From NCBI GenBank assembly GCA_048213135.1, contig PS015282.1, positions 7,223 through 27,773 of the forward strand: a stretch of 20,551 nucleotides of DNA, written 5' to 3'. Each line of letters begins with the position of its first letter. The first letter of the stretch is position 1. Positions 1 to 10,152 of the stretch are shown one piece after another. Made by a program: the position numbers and the translations under genes. The stretch comes from Reclinomonas americana ATCC 50394 (Eukaryota; Jakobida; Jakobea; Jakobida). The notes beneath the pieces were generated by a model. That model was not told the DNA's origin. It worked only from the letters and a program-made list of their open reading frames with translations, and searched no databases.

Positions 1-98
1 TACTACGGAGAGAGGAGGACGAGGAAAGGGAAAGGACGAGGGAAGAGAGAGTAGGTACGGAAGAGGGAGGAAGAGACGAGGGAAGGAAGCAAAAGGCG

Positions 99-100
<2 letters not shown>

Positions 101-136
<36 letters not shown>

Positions 137-138
137 AG
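101..138. repeat. (GT)n followed by (GA)n microsatellite
   Basis: A pure GT dinucleotide run (about 7 units) passes directly into an AG run (about 11 units). Similar compound dinucleotide repeats recur in introns and spacers throughout the window, so this is background genomic simple sequence rather than a gene feature. Confidence 0.9.
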
Positions 139-340
139 CGGACACATGCATGCAAAACGCCAAGTTTACCTCCACCACAACCATCTCCTGCAGCGCAGCG
201 GCCAACAAGCACGCCGCAAACAGCGCACACAGTAGCTTTCCCGTGCGAGACATGGATGAGAGAAGAAAAAAGTAGACAAACGCGATTCTTCCGAATATTC
301 AAGAAGAAATGGAATGGGCCTTGAGCAGTTGCTGTGTTGT

Positions 341-368
341 CAACAACAACAACAACAACAACAACAAC
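341..368. repeat. (CAA)n trinucleotide microsatellite
   Basis: About nine CAA units in a row, outside any credible reading frame. The same triplet class (CAG/CAA) is expanded inside the Gln-rich gene further right, so triplet expansion is general in this genome. Confidence 0.9.
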
Positions 369-542
369 TTTACTAATCCAAACAGCAACACAGCTGCATG
401 ATGATCACCATCTTGAGTGAGCACCAGAAACTCAGACATCACGGAAAAAGCGAGAAAAAGTCGACGTCGAGATGGCTAATGCTGGCGTTTCTGCAAGAGA
501 AACCACGGCTCATGACAAGCACCACTTTACCTTGTCGCCACT

Positions 543-935
543 GAATTCGAATTGTGCAACTGACGTCCACGGATCCGGATCGGTATCGCGATCGATATCC
601 GGACCCAGCTTTGCTTTGTTTGCAATTGCCTGGCAGTGGCCTTTTCCCCGAATGCGATGTGCCGTGTAGGACCGGAGAAAACGCTATGCGTCAATGCAAG
701 TGCGTCAAATCCACTGTTACGGTGAAGATATCGATCGCACGCGCAGTTCTCGACTTGTTCGAATTCGAAGCTCCGAGAACGAACACACGCACACAAGGAA
801 CCTGCTGCTGCCTCACGACTAGTGTTTGTGTTGATGAATTTGGATACGGTTGAACTTCGTCAGCTGCTTGTTTGTTGGTGAATTCGAATTGTTTTTGTTC
901 GAATTCGAATTACTCGATCTTGTGAATTCGAATTC
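543..935. promoter_or_regulatory. cluster of five GAATTCGAA-type motifs
   Basis: Five copies of a near-identical AT-type palindrome lie at 543-553, 758-769, 880-890, 898-911 and 924-935. The core is TTCGAATTCGAA or GAATTCGAATT. Between the first two copies is an inverted pair of a second 12-mer, GCGATCGATATC at 588-599 and its reverse complement at 727-738. The motif was not noticed as a cluster elsewhere in the window. The cluster sits 390-780 nt upstream of the FN3-TTLL start codon, so a transcription-factor site array is possible. It could equally be remnants of a satellite-like repeat. The function is inferred; only the repetition is seen. Confidence 0.4.
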
Positions 936-1325
936 CCACTTTCCAGTTGCAGCAACAACATCCCTGTACTCACTCGCACATGCATACACACCACCACCCC
1001 CCTTCCAGTCCCAAAGTCGACCTGTCACATTTGCATTTGCACGGCGGACAAATACGTCATCCACGACCGTTGGCAATCTGTCCATATCACTGGCACGCGC
1101 GCTTCAAACGAAATCAGTCACGCACGCGTGCTGATTCACTGCCCGCACCCCACACACAGAGCGCGTTGCAGGTGCGTGCGTGCGTGTGTGTCTCATTTGT
1201 GTGCATGTGCCTCGATTCCTCACCCAGAGAGACTGTTTTTTTCGTTAGGCCAGCCTGTTTGCCGGTTTTTCTTGTCGTTGTTTGTTGTTTTTCAAGCGAG
1301 AGAAGACGAGCGGTGAAACAGAGTG

Positions 1326-4107
1326 ATGGCCTCGCAAGACACAGATGTCGGTGTCTCCTCAGTCGCCGCCGCTGCCTCCTGCAACACTCTCTCCACGGAC
1401 AACAAGCTCGAGCTGAGCACCGCGCAACAACTCACAAGACGCACCGCAAAGGGAGCGCATGATGAAGACGATGATGATGATGACTTGGTCGCAGCACTGG
1501 CAGAGGTAAACCCCCTTCCCACTCTCTCTCACACGCTCACTTGTCTCTCTATGTGTTGCTCACGATGCCACACAGGCTCCTGTTCTCGCCGCCTCTGCGG
1601 CACTCTTGGAGGGATTCGCCAGCATGCAGCGACGCCAATCAGAGTCAGATGTGCTCGTGCCGGCCACGCCCTCACGAGTGACGAATCTGCGACTGAAGGA
1701 GTCGCCGTTGCCGCCACCGTCGCCGCCACCACTGAACTCGCCCGTGCGGAGAGAGAGCTTGGTGTTTGCGGAGCCGGTGTTGTTTGATGGGCATCAGCAG
1801 CAGCCGGTGCGGTTGATGGGCGAGGATGCGGAGACGTCGGCGCATCCGCTCTTTGTGGTGCCTCCCACCACGGTGGTGGCATCACCGACGGAGACGACGA
1901 CCACGACGACCACGACCACAACGACGACTACGACAGCACGTTCGCGCTCTGGAGAGGACAATGATGGTGCGCCATCGCCACCGCTGGCCGCGCCCAAGGC
2001 CGTCGTGGCTGCTCCACTGGCGCCCAATCGCGTAATCATTCAGGCGCCGGGTTCGTCGTCGTCGTCGTCGTCGACGACGACCACGACAACCGCCACGGCT
2101 GCTCCAGTTTTGTCACTCCCAGGAGCAAGCTTGGTCACGGCATCGGCGGCATCGGCGACTGCACCACCACTCACACCGCGTCGTGTCGACGGTCCGGCCG
2201 CTGATGACGACAAGGACGAGGAGGAGAATGCAGACAAGCAAGACGAAGAGGAAGACGATGACGAGGACGAAGAAGACGAGGAGGATGTTTATGCGAGCGA
2301 TGATGAGCCGCAGCGGGAGAGTCGGCACTTGTTGCCTGAGGCGGCCTCGGCACACGTGATTGCGACCTCGGCGGCTTCGCTGTTGGCGAGTGCACCGGCC
2401 CCTGCTGCTGCTGCCGCCACCGCCACCGCCGCCTCTGCCACGAGCAACGATGCAAACAAGAGCGCCAACGACAATAGCAGTGGCGAAAAGCAGCATGGGC
2501 GCGCTGGCAGAAGCGACGACGACGATGACGACGAGGAGGATGACGATGCCGAAGACGATGCCTCGCTGAGCAGCGATGAGTCGTCGGCAGTTGGCAAGCG
2601 CAAGTCGCCGTCATCAACGACACTCAGACGGCGCAAGAAGGACGCGTCCTCCGCCAACGACGACGAAGACGAGGCGAAGGGCAGTGCCGACGGCAAGATG
2701 GCGTCCTCAGTCAGTGAGATCTCCACCAAGGAGTCGTCTCGCAAGCTGTCGCAACCGGCCGTGAGCCCGTGCGCCGACAGTCACGGTGGTCGGAATCGAA
2801 CCCTAATTGTGGCCTCGGCAGTGCTCGTCGCCTGCGTCGCCTACTTGCTCTTTGGTCATCAGCTCTTGTATCCTGGTTGCGTCCTCGCCCTGTTTGCTTT
2901 GTTGTTTGCCCCCGCACTGCAACCGTACTCACTCTATCTCTTCCATCATTGCGCGCAGCACCACTGCCACCACGGCTCACGCAGGCACCAGTGTCGTTGC
3001 ACGCGTCGAGCATGCAGTTGGCCATTGGATGGAGCGATCATTTTGAGAAGAATGCCGACGGACGCAGCAACACCACGGAGGAGGGCATCACACATTGGCG
3101 CCTACAATGTGTACGCGCACGCAACATGGCAGCCACACTGGGTGCCGCGACCGACGACCTCGCCGACAAGGACAAGGAGGCACCGATTGTGGTCGAGGTG
3201 CCGCGCGATCAGATGCGCGCCATGGTGCGCAACCTGACCCCCGACAGCACATACGAGTGCCACGTGGCGGCCGTGTCGGCCGAGGGTGAGGCACCGCCGT
3301 CCATGATGGGCTACTTTGCCACGCCGCGCGAAGGTGTGTTTTTTGTATGATGATGGCAGTTCTCTCCTCGACATCTCACACGAGTGCTTCTTCCCCACAC
3401 CCCCAGACACGCAAGCGGACTTTTTGACGCCCAAGGTGTTGCCGATTGCGGGCCGACCGGGCCACGTGACGGTGTCCTTCCAGCGACCGTTCCTGCAGGG
3501 CTGCAGTTGGATTTCCGATTTCCGCATTGCGTTCCGCCACACGGCCACGGACGAGTACGTGCATTCGATTCGCCTCACGGAGGTGCCGGAGACCGAGGAC
3601 CATTTCATGGTCGACGCGGCGCTCCCGTCGTACGTGCCGTTGGAGGAGCTGGCGGTGGAGGTGTACTCGCAGCCGTCGCGACGATGCGGCTCCCAGCTGT
3701 CCACGGACTCGGAGCGTGACGGCACCATGCGCTCGTTCTACGTCACCGGCCTCGGCTTGAGCTTGGTGCCCAAGCTCAAGGAGCTCGGTCTGCAGCGCGC
3801 TCAGGGTGGCATTTAGTTGCGTCGCACTTCTATTCGTACAGAGCATCCTGGATTTTGGTGTTTCTGACTTTTCTTCTTGCTTCTTTGCAGTGGCCCGCAC
3901 GCGAGCTCGCTCGAATACGTGTGGACGAGTCGCCCCGACATTCTCCGCCTGCTGCCCGACAGTCCGGCTCGTGACCATCAGCCGTGGGTCAACCACCTCT
4001 GCAACGCTCGCCGTCTCACCGATCCGGTGGAGCTTCATGGCACCCTGGCTGCTGCCTACCCGACCGAGCGTCTGCAGTTCCTGCCGACTACCTGGGTGCT
4101 TCGTCGC
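1326..4107 (+). CDS. membrane-anchored FN3 and TTL-like (tubulin ligase) protein, 3' end lost in gap
   Basis: Reconstructed exons are 1326-1505, 1576-2875, 2959-3333, 3407-3815 and 3891-4107; all phases agree, giving 827 visible residues. Residues 61-468 are low complexity: Thr, Ser and Ala runs and long Asp/Glu tracts. About 469-486 is hydrophobic (starting TLIVASAVLVACVAYLL), a possible transmembrane segment. About 494-618 is a fibronectin type III domain with the typical ITHWRLQC strand and the STYECHVAAVSAEGE strand. About 619-754 looks like a second beta-sandwich. From about 756, YVWTSRPDIL, WVNHLC and FLPTTWVL resemble the start of the tubulin-tyrosine-ligase family, whose members add Tyr, Glu or Gly to tubulin. 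The ATP-grasp catalytic part is not present because the sequence runs into Ns. The start at 1326 is the first ATG in frame; a GTG just upstream is not needed. The TTL call is medium, FN3 good, membrane topology uncertain. Confidence 0.65.
2041..2580 (+). repeat. codon-repeat tracts (poly-Thr/Ser, poly-Asp/Glu) inside the FN3-TTLL gene
   Basis: Within exon 2, runs of TCG, ACG/ACC and GAC/GAG triplets encode poly-Ser, poly-Thr and mixed Asp/Glu blocks. The acidic blocks at about 2200-2285 and 2515-2560 are the strongest. Synonymous codons are mixed in most tracts, which suggests that part of the composition is selected at protein level and is not purely recent slippage. Confidence 0.75.
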
Positions 4108-4186
4108 NNNNNNNNNNNNNNNNNNNNNNNNNNNNNNNNNNNNNNNNNNNNNNNNNNNNNNNNNNNNNNNNNNNNNNNNNNNNNNN
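4108..4186. other. assembly gap (79 N)
   Basis: A run of 79 N. It truncates the TTL-like reading frame on the left, and the 3' flank of the Gln-rich minus-strand gene resumes on the right. The remaining TTL catalytic core would need several hundred codons, so the N count is unlikely to be the true length. Confidence 0.95.
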
Positions 4187-4226
4187 GGAATAGGGAAAGG
4201 GAAAGACTATAACATCGCGATTATTC

Positions 4227-4355
4227 TTACACGCGGTGCATCTGCGGCACCGTTTGTTGTTGTTGTTGTTGTTGCTGCTGCTGTTGTTGTTGGTGCTGCT
4301 GTTGCAATTGCGAGTCGAGTTGCACCAATTGTGGTTGCTGGTGCACCTGCTGCAC

Positions 4356-4395
<40 letters not shown>

Positions 4396-5223
4396 TGCTG
4401 CAACACAGGTGGCGGCTGCTGCATCTTGACAGGCTGCTGCTGCTGCTGTTGTTGCTGTTGCTGTTGCTGCTGCTGCAACTGTGCCATCTGCAGCAAGAGC
4501 TGCTGGTACTGCTGCTGCTGTTGCAAGAACTGCTGCTGCTGCTGTTGCTGCTGCTGCACCGACTGCTGCGGTGGTTGCGATGGCGGCACTGCAGTCGGCG
4601 AGGCAGGAGCAGCGGCACCGGCATTGGTGGCCGTCGGAGTGCTGGTCGACAGAGGCGCGTGCATCGCGTGTGTGGGCGGTGGCGGCGGCGGCATCTGCTT
4701 CACTGGAGCCTGCACGGCCGGTGCCGACTGGGGGACACCAGCGGGAGACGGGGCGGCGGCCGCGGCGGCGACAGGTGGCGGCGACGCCGGTGCCTGTTGC
4801 TGCTGCTGCTGAGGCGGTGAGGCCGGAGCAGCGGCAGGCGGTGCCGGCGCAGTGGTGGGCGGAGTGGCGCCACCGGCAGCAGTCGCGGTGGTGGTGGTAG
4901 TCGTAGCAGCAGCAGCGGGAGTCGCCGGTGGTGCCGGCGGCGGCAACGTCATGGCCGCCAACACCGGCAAGCCATCGCTGCCGGTTCCCCACAGCGGCGA
5001 CAGGCGAGACTCGTCAATGGCGTTCAGCAGCGAGTCAGTGTCCGCGTACATGGACTCGACAGGCTCGGCGCACTTGGTGGGCATCGAAAGGGCCGATCCG
5101 GAGAGGCCAGCAGAGCCGCAGTGCATCAGGTAGAACGAACCGACGTTGAAGTACTTGGCCGTACCCGCTGGCTCGAACGTGCACGTGTTCGAGTTGAGGT
5201 ACTGGTGATGCTGCAGGAGCACT
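4227..5223 (-). CDS. unrecognised Gln/Ala/Pro-rich protein, C-terminal part
   Basis: A continuous minus-strand frame runs from the gap edge at 5223 to a TAA at 4227-4229, about 331 residues. The first 90 residues are ordinary protein (EPAGTAKYFNVGSFYLMHCG, then SMYADTDSLLNAIDES) with GC-ending codons. After that come Pro/Ala/Thr-rich stretches and four long Gln blocks mixed with Leu, Met, His and Val. This composition is typical of nuclear transcription cofactors such as Mediator or SAGA subunits, but I could not match the folded part to any family and give no function. The 5' end lies in the 480-N gap. The opposite-strand reading, poly-Leu and poly-Cys, is implausible. The gene converges on the FN3-TTLL gene, and only about 40 nt of 3' flank is visible. 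Confidence 0.6.
4254..4562 (-). repeat. CAG/CAA (polyglutamine) repeat tracts
   Basis: On the plus strand this reads as repeated CTG, TTG and occasional GTG triplets; on the minus strand it is CAG and CAA with interruptions. Several blocks of 7 to 15 Gln codons are separated by short Leu-, Val- or Pro-containing spacers. CAG and CAA are interleaved in most blocks, which would stabilise them against slippage. Confidence 0.85.
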
Positions 5224-5703
5224 NNNNNNNNNNNNNNNNNNNNNNNNNNNNNNNNNNNNNNNNNNNNNNNNNNNNNNNNNNNNNNNNNNNNNNNNNNNNN
5301 NNNNNNNNNNNNNNNNNNNNNNNNNNNNNNNNNNNNNNNNNNNNNNNNNNNNNNNNNNNNNNNNNNNNNNNNNNNNNNNNNNNNNNNNNNNNNNNNNNNN
5401 NNNNNNNNNNNNNNNNNNNNNNNNNNNNNNNNNNNNNNNNNNNNNNNNNNNNNNNNNNNNNNNNNNNNNNNNNNNNNNNNNNNNNNNNNNNNNNNNNNNN
5501 NNNNNNNNNNNNNNNNNNNNNNNNNNNNNNNNNNNNNNNNNNNNNNNNNNNNNNNNNNNNNNNNNNNNNNNNNNNNNNNNNNNNNNNNNNNNNNNNNNNN
5601 NNNNNNNNNNNNNNNNNNNNNNNNNNNNNNNNNNNNNNNNNNNNNNNNNNNNNNNNNNNNNNNNNNNNNNNNNNNNNNNNNNNNNNNNNNNNNNNNNNNN
5701 NNN
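5224..5703. other. assembly gap (480 N)
   Basis: A run of Ns that hides the N-terminal part of the Gln-rich minus-strand gene and possibly its promoter. Confidence 0.95.
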
Positions 5704-6019
5704 TCGTCTCCATTTTGAGAAAAATACATGTTTTGGCTTGAGAGTGTGTACGCACAATCCACTTGGCAACCTGAACAACAAAGTAACACAGTGTAATACT
5801 GCGTGGAATGTCGCTTGCGAGCTTCTTCCACCGTAGGTCCACCGAAAGCTTTGACGTCGACTTGCAGAAAAACCAAGTGTGGGACGCGAAGTCATTTGGC
5901 ACAGTGTGTTGACCCGACGCGGGCGCGGAAGGAATGGTTCGTAATGATGCCCCTCTGTCACCTCTCATCGCTCCCGTGATCTGTGTTTGCGCTCTTGTGC
6001 GCCTCTGTGTGTGTGTGTC
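5704..6019. other. intergenic region upstream of VPS39
   Basis: About 315 nt between the gap and the proposed VPS39 start. Neither strand gives a recognisable domain, although one minus-strand frame stays open across it (residues such as AFGGPTVEEARKRHS). It may carry a 5' exon of the Gln-rich gene on the minus strand and the VPS39 promoter on the plus strand. A GT microsatellite starts near 6005. An ATG at 5933 followed directly by GTTCGT is an alternative one-codon first exon for VPS39. Confidence 0.4.
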
Positions 6020-9000
6020 ATGAGCGCCATCTCCCTCTTTCCTCTCTCCGTGTTGTGAATGAGCATGCATGCAGTTGCACGCACTCACACACTCTCTCTT
6101 GCACACGCGCACAGGGTCACAAGGCATTCGAATGGAAGACCATTTTGCCCGACATGCCAGTCAAAGTCGAGGGTCAGTGTGTCTTTTCTCTCTCGCACAC
6201 CTCTTCTCCTCTTACTCACCACCTCTCCCTCTCACTCACACACACAGCAATGACAACATGGGGTGCGGAATGCCATCATACACACTCACACTTGCACACT
6301 CTCTTCTCACATTGACACGTAGGTGATCGTCTATTGCTGGTGACACACGGCGGAGGCATTGTCGTCTACCAAGTGTCGACACTGGAGAACGGCGAGATGC
6401 AAGTGCGTCGCGAGGTCACTCAAGCGGGTTTCTCGAGAAAGCCCGTGCAGCAATTGTGCGTGTTGGAGGATCTCGGACTGTTGTTGTCGCTGTCGGATGG
6501 GAACCTCGCCGCGCATCGCCTGGCCAACCTGGAAAAGTTCCCCGATCGCGCACTGGATCGCATTCGTGGATGTAATATGTTTGCGGTGGAGCTGAAGCGC
6601 TCCGGGCGGCATGCAATCTGCGCGGCTGTCAAGAGGAAACTGGTCATTCTCTCCTGGGCCAGCATCTCGTTTGTGGAGGAAAAGGTTATCCGTCTGTGTG
6701 TGGCAAAGCACTGTGTGTGCGTGTGCAGCGAGTTGCTGATGCGCAGATGCAGGAACTGGCGATTCCAGACCAGGCGCGGTCGCTGTCGTGGAGCGGTCGG
6801 CACCTGTGTGTCGGGTTCAAGCGCGAGTACATTATGATTGACACGGAGACTGGCCAGTTGAATGAGGTGTTCCCCACGGGCCGTTCGCAGGTGCCGATTG
6901 TGTGCAGTCTCGTGTCGTCGGAGCTGTTGCTGCACAAGGAGGGTGAGTGGGCGGGGCGAGACTTGTGGAGGGGGAGCAGGTGCATGTCACACGCTGACTG
7001 GCGCGCACGCTGCAGGTGTGGGTATTTTTGTCGATCTGGACGGCAAGCCGACACGCGCTCACGGCATCACGTGGCACGAAACGCCAGTAGCTCTCGGTAC
7101 GTGTGCGTGTTGGTCGTCGCCAATGTGTGTGTCCACTCACATTGTGGCAATCGGCAGAGTCGGCGTGGCCGTATTTGATCTCTCTGATGCCGAGCAAGAT
7201 CGAAATTTGCATGCTGACCGGCGCCGAGGGCACCGACCCCTCCGTACAGGAGTTTCCCATTCCCAACGCCAAGACCACATCACTGCCGGCCATTTCTCGC
7301 CAGTCGCTGGCCATGGTGATGCAAGGTGTGTGATTGTCGCCACTCGTGGTGCATGTGTACGTGTTTCGGTGTCGGCTGACTATGAACAGGGTGGGCGTCG
7401 CCATCGGAGGGCGTGCGGGTGTCGATGGAGCCGCTACCGGAGGGTGCAGAGAGTCTGTACAAGGCGGTGGCGCGTGGCTGGGTGTATGTGGCCACCGACA
7501 ATGACGTCTACTTGTTGCAACGAGTGCCGTTTGCGAAGCAGGTGAGTGGGCGGCGGAACAGTGACGCCCGCGAGTGTGGTGCTCATCTTTGTGGTGCAGA
7601 TTGATGATCTGGTGTCGCGTGGCGAATTCGAGGAGGCGCTCCGACTGTGTGAGATCATGGATGCCGGCGACGTCGACGAAAAGGTGGCGCAGAAGTGTGA
7701 CAGCCCTCATGACGATGGCTTCGTGCTGACTCTGCGTGCACATACAGCTTCGTCGCATGCGCAGTATCCAGGTCGAGTATGGTGTACACTTGTTCCGCAA
7801 TCGGCGATTTGGGCAGGCGCTGGAGATCTGGTTGCAGGCGCACGTGCATCCGGTGCTGGTGCTCAGTCTCTTCCCATCGCTGCTGCCGAACAGGGGCAGC
7901 GTCACAGAGACCGATCCAGTCACTGGCGAACCGATGAAGCTGACCAAGTTTTCGGCTGATTCCGAGCCGGTCGTGAGACTCATCGGTGAGGCAGTCGGCG
8001 CCTGTGAGGTAAAGAAGAGATTGTAGCTGACTCAGCATTGTGTCGCTCGGTGCAGGACTCATGGAGAGGGAAATCATCCGAAGCGATGCTCACCTCGATC
8101 GATCTGTACTGGAGACGACGACGCAGTATGCTGCGCTGCTGAAGCGTGTGGATCCGCTGACCAATTGTGCGTACGCCATCTCTTAAACTTCCCTCACTTC
8201 TCTGCATCCCAGCGCTTACGTGTGGATTGTGCCCGTGCGCATTGCAGCGGAAGTTGTGAAGCAGGCACTACCCGACATGATTCGATTCCTCACTGGGCAC
8301 AAGATACCCGTGTACGACGAGCAGTTGTCGGAGCTGGACGGCAGCACGGCGGCCGCGGTGGACACGGCGCTGCTGAAGGTGCGGAGGAGGAGAGGGAAGG
8401 AAGGAATGCCAGAATTGTGGATGTGACTCCTTTGTTTTGTGTGCACGCAGGCATACATGGAAGTCCAGCAAGATCGCGTGACGCCTTTTGTCGAGCGACC
8501 GAATCGCTGCTTTGTTGACGATGCCGAGAGTGTGCTCACGGCGAGCAAGGTGTGTGTGCTCGGTGAAGTGCACGGGAGATATCCACGCTGACGTCCGTGT
8601 GTCGCAGCGAACGCGTGATCTGATCAATTTTTATCAAATTCGAGGCTTCCACCGAAAGGCGCTCGAGCGCTTGTGCCTGTTCGTCTCTCGTGTAGTGTGC
8701 CCTCTTTGCGGCGACAATGTTGCTGACGGGCGGTTTTCGTCGTCGCAGATTCGGTTCAAGTACCAGCAGCGGCAGCAATGCACCAGATGTCCAGCTGACC
8801 GGACCCGATCCCACCATTCAGTACCTGCAAAGTCTCAACTCGGATCACGTGGACCTCATCATGGAGTTCTCATGTTGGGTGATTCGAAAGAAGCCCGACG
8901 CTGCACTGGAGGTGTGATTGCGCTGCCTGGTTGTGTGGTTGAGTGGCTCTGTGCACCATATGCTGACCCGCCACCACCACCACCAGATCTTCAAACATCC

Positions 9001-10112
9001 ACGCCCAGTCGACAAGTTGCTGGATCCAGAAGCAGTGTTGGATCACTTTGGTGCGTCGACACTTTCTCGCCTGTTTCCTCCACCAGGTGACCGACTGAAG
9101 AATGCCTTCATTCTGTTTAAACGTGCAGAAGCGCAACGCGTCAACCCCGAGTCTCGTGTCAAATTCCTCGAATGGGTGCTGCTGGGACAGGGCTCCACGC
9201 TGTACGGCGACCGGGTACCACCATCGCTGCACGATCAGCTGGCCGAGGCGTACTTCCGGCAGGTCACGAGCCTGCATCGCTCGCGCAACACTGGCGGCAA
9301 CACACATCGCTTCGAGACGCACATTGCCGACGAGGACGAGCAGATGAGGGTTCTTCGCAGCCGGTTGCTGACATTTTTGCGCGACTCCAAGTACTACAAC
9401 CCAGCCGCCCTCATGTCAAGCATGCATGCCGAGGGTATGTGTAAGCGTGTGAACTTTGATATCTGTGTTTCGCTCACGGCTGTGTTGTTGTGGTGGTGCG
9501 CAGAGTTGTACGAGGAGCATGCGGTGCTCTTTACGCGTCTCGGCGCGTACGAGGAGGCCCTCAACATTTATGTGCACAAGCTGGGCGACTGCGATGCGGC
9601 CGAAAGGTAAGGCTGTCGAGGACGATGTGCGGAGACGGTGTTATTTACGTTTACTTGCTTTGTCCCCCCATTAGGTGCTGTGAGGAGCGCATGTTGGAGC
9701 GCCCGGACGACTCGGAGATCTTCCAAGTGCTCCTGCATGTGTATCTGCGACCGCCGGCCGGCGCGCGTGCCATGGTCGAGCGTGGTATCTCGCTGCTGAC
9801 GCGTTTCTGCGAGCAGTTCCCACCGCAGCAGGCGTTCGAGTTGCTGCCCGAAGACACGCCGCTGAATGAGGTAGGGAGAGGGAAGGGGGAGGGAGGTGGA
9901 AGGGGAAGAGGAGGGGGAGGGGAGGGGAAGGGGGAGGGGGAGGGAGGGAGGGGGAGAGGAGAGGAAGTGAGGGACAGGGAGGGAGAAGCAAGGGAAGGGA
10001 GGGATAGGGAGAGGAGGAGAGCACGTGTCTGTATGTTGTGCAAGAGAGGAAGATACAGAGTGAGCGTGTGTATGCGCGTGAGTACCGTTGGTTGTTCTGG
10101 TGTGTATGTGTG

Positions 10113-10152
<40 letters not shown>

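Larger units (their letters stand above)
1..1325. other. gene-free 5' flank of the FN3-TTLL gene
   Basis: I see no convincing coding exon here. The open frames are short, start without support and translate to low-complexity peptides. Positions 1-100 are purine-rich, followed by GT and GA microsatellites, a CAA run near 341-368, and a cluster of GAATTCGAA-type motifs between 543 and 935. The last 200 nt before the ATG at 1326 are T/G-rich with pyrimidine patches. The promoter and 5' UTR of the downstream gene presumably lie here, but no TATA box or initiator can be assigned with confidence. Confidence 0.6.

Noticed and set aside
543-935. CRISPR-like or transposon terminal repeats
   Set aside because: Motif spacing is irregular, spacers are not of uniform length, and no transposase or target-site duplication is seen.
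1-1325. Small frames in the 5' flank (for example 472-669 and 850-1134)
   Set aside because: No domain, no homologue recognised, and they run through microsatellites and the GAATTCGAA motif cluster.
3316-3816. Ending the FN3 gene at the TAG at 3814-3816 and treating 3891-4107 as a separate gene
   Set aside because: The downstream exon has no start codon of its own. Splicing at GTTGCGT (3816) to the acceptor at 3890 restores the frame exactly, and the same donor heptamer is used elsewhere.
4236-4820. Plus-strand poly-Leu and poly-Cys frames over the triplet repeat
   Set aside because: They are reverse-strand shadows of the polyglutamine repeats; the minus-strand frame has ordinary sequence upstream and a natural stop.
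7681-7747. VPS39 exon 8 donor at 7695 (GTGTGA)
   Set aside because: Its phase does not match the next exon; GTGGCG at 7684 gives DVDEK joined to LRRMRSIQVEYG in frame.
8004-8055. VPS39 exon 9 donors at 8004 or 8009
   Set aside because: The first creates a stop at the junction and the second is in the wrong phase; GTGAGG at 7986 gives RLIG joined to LMEREI.
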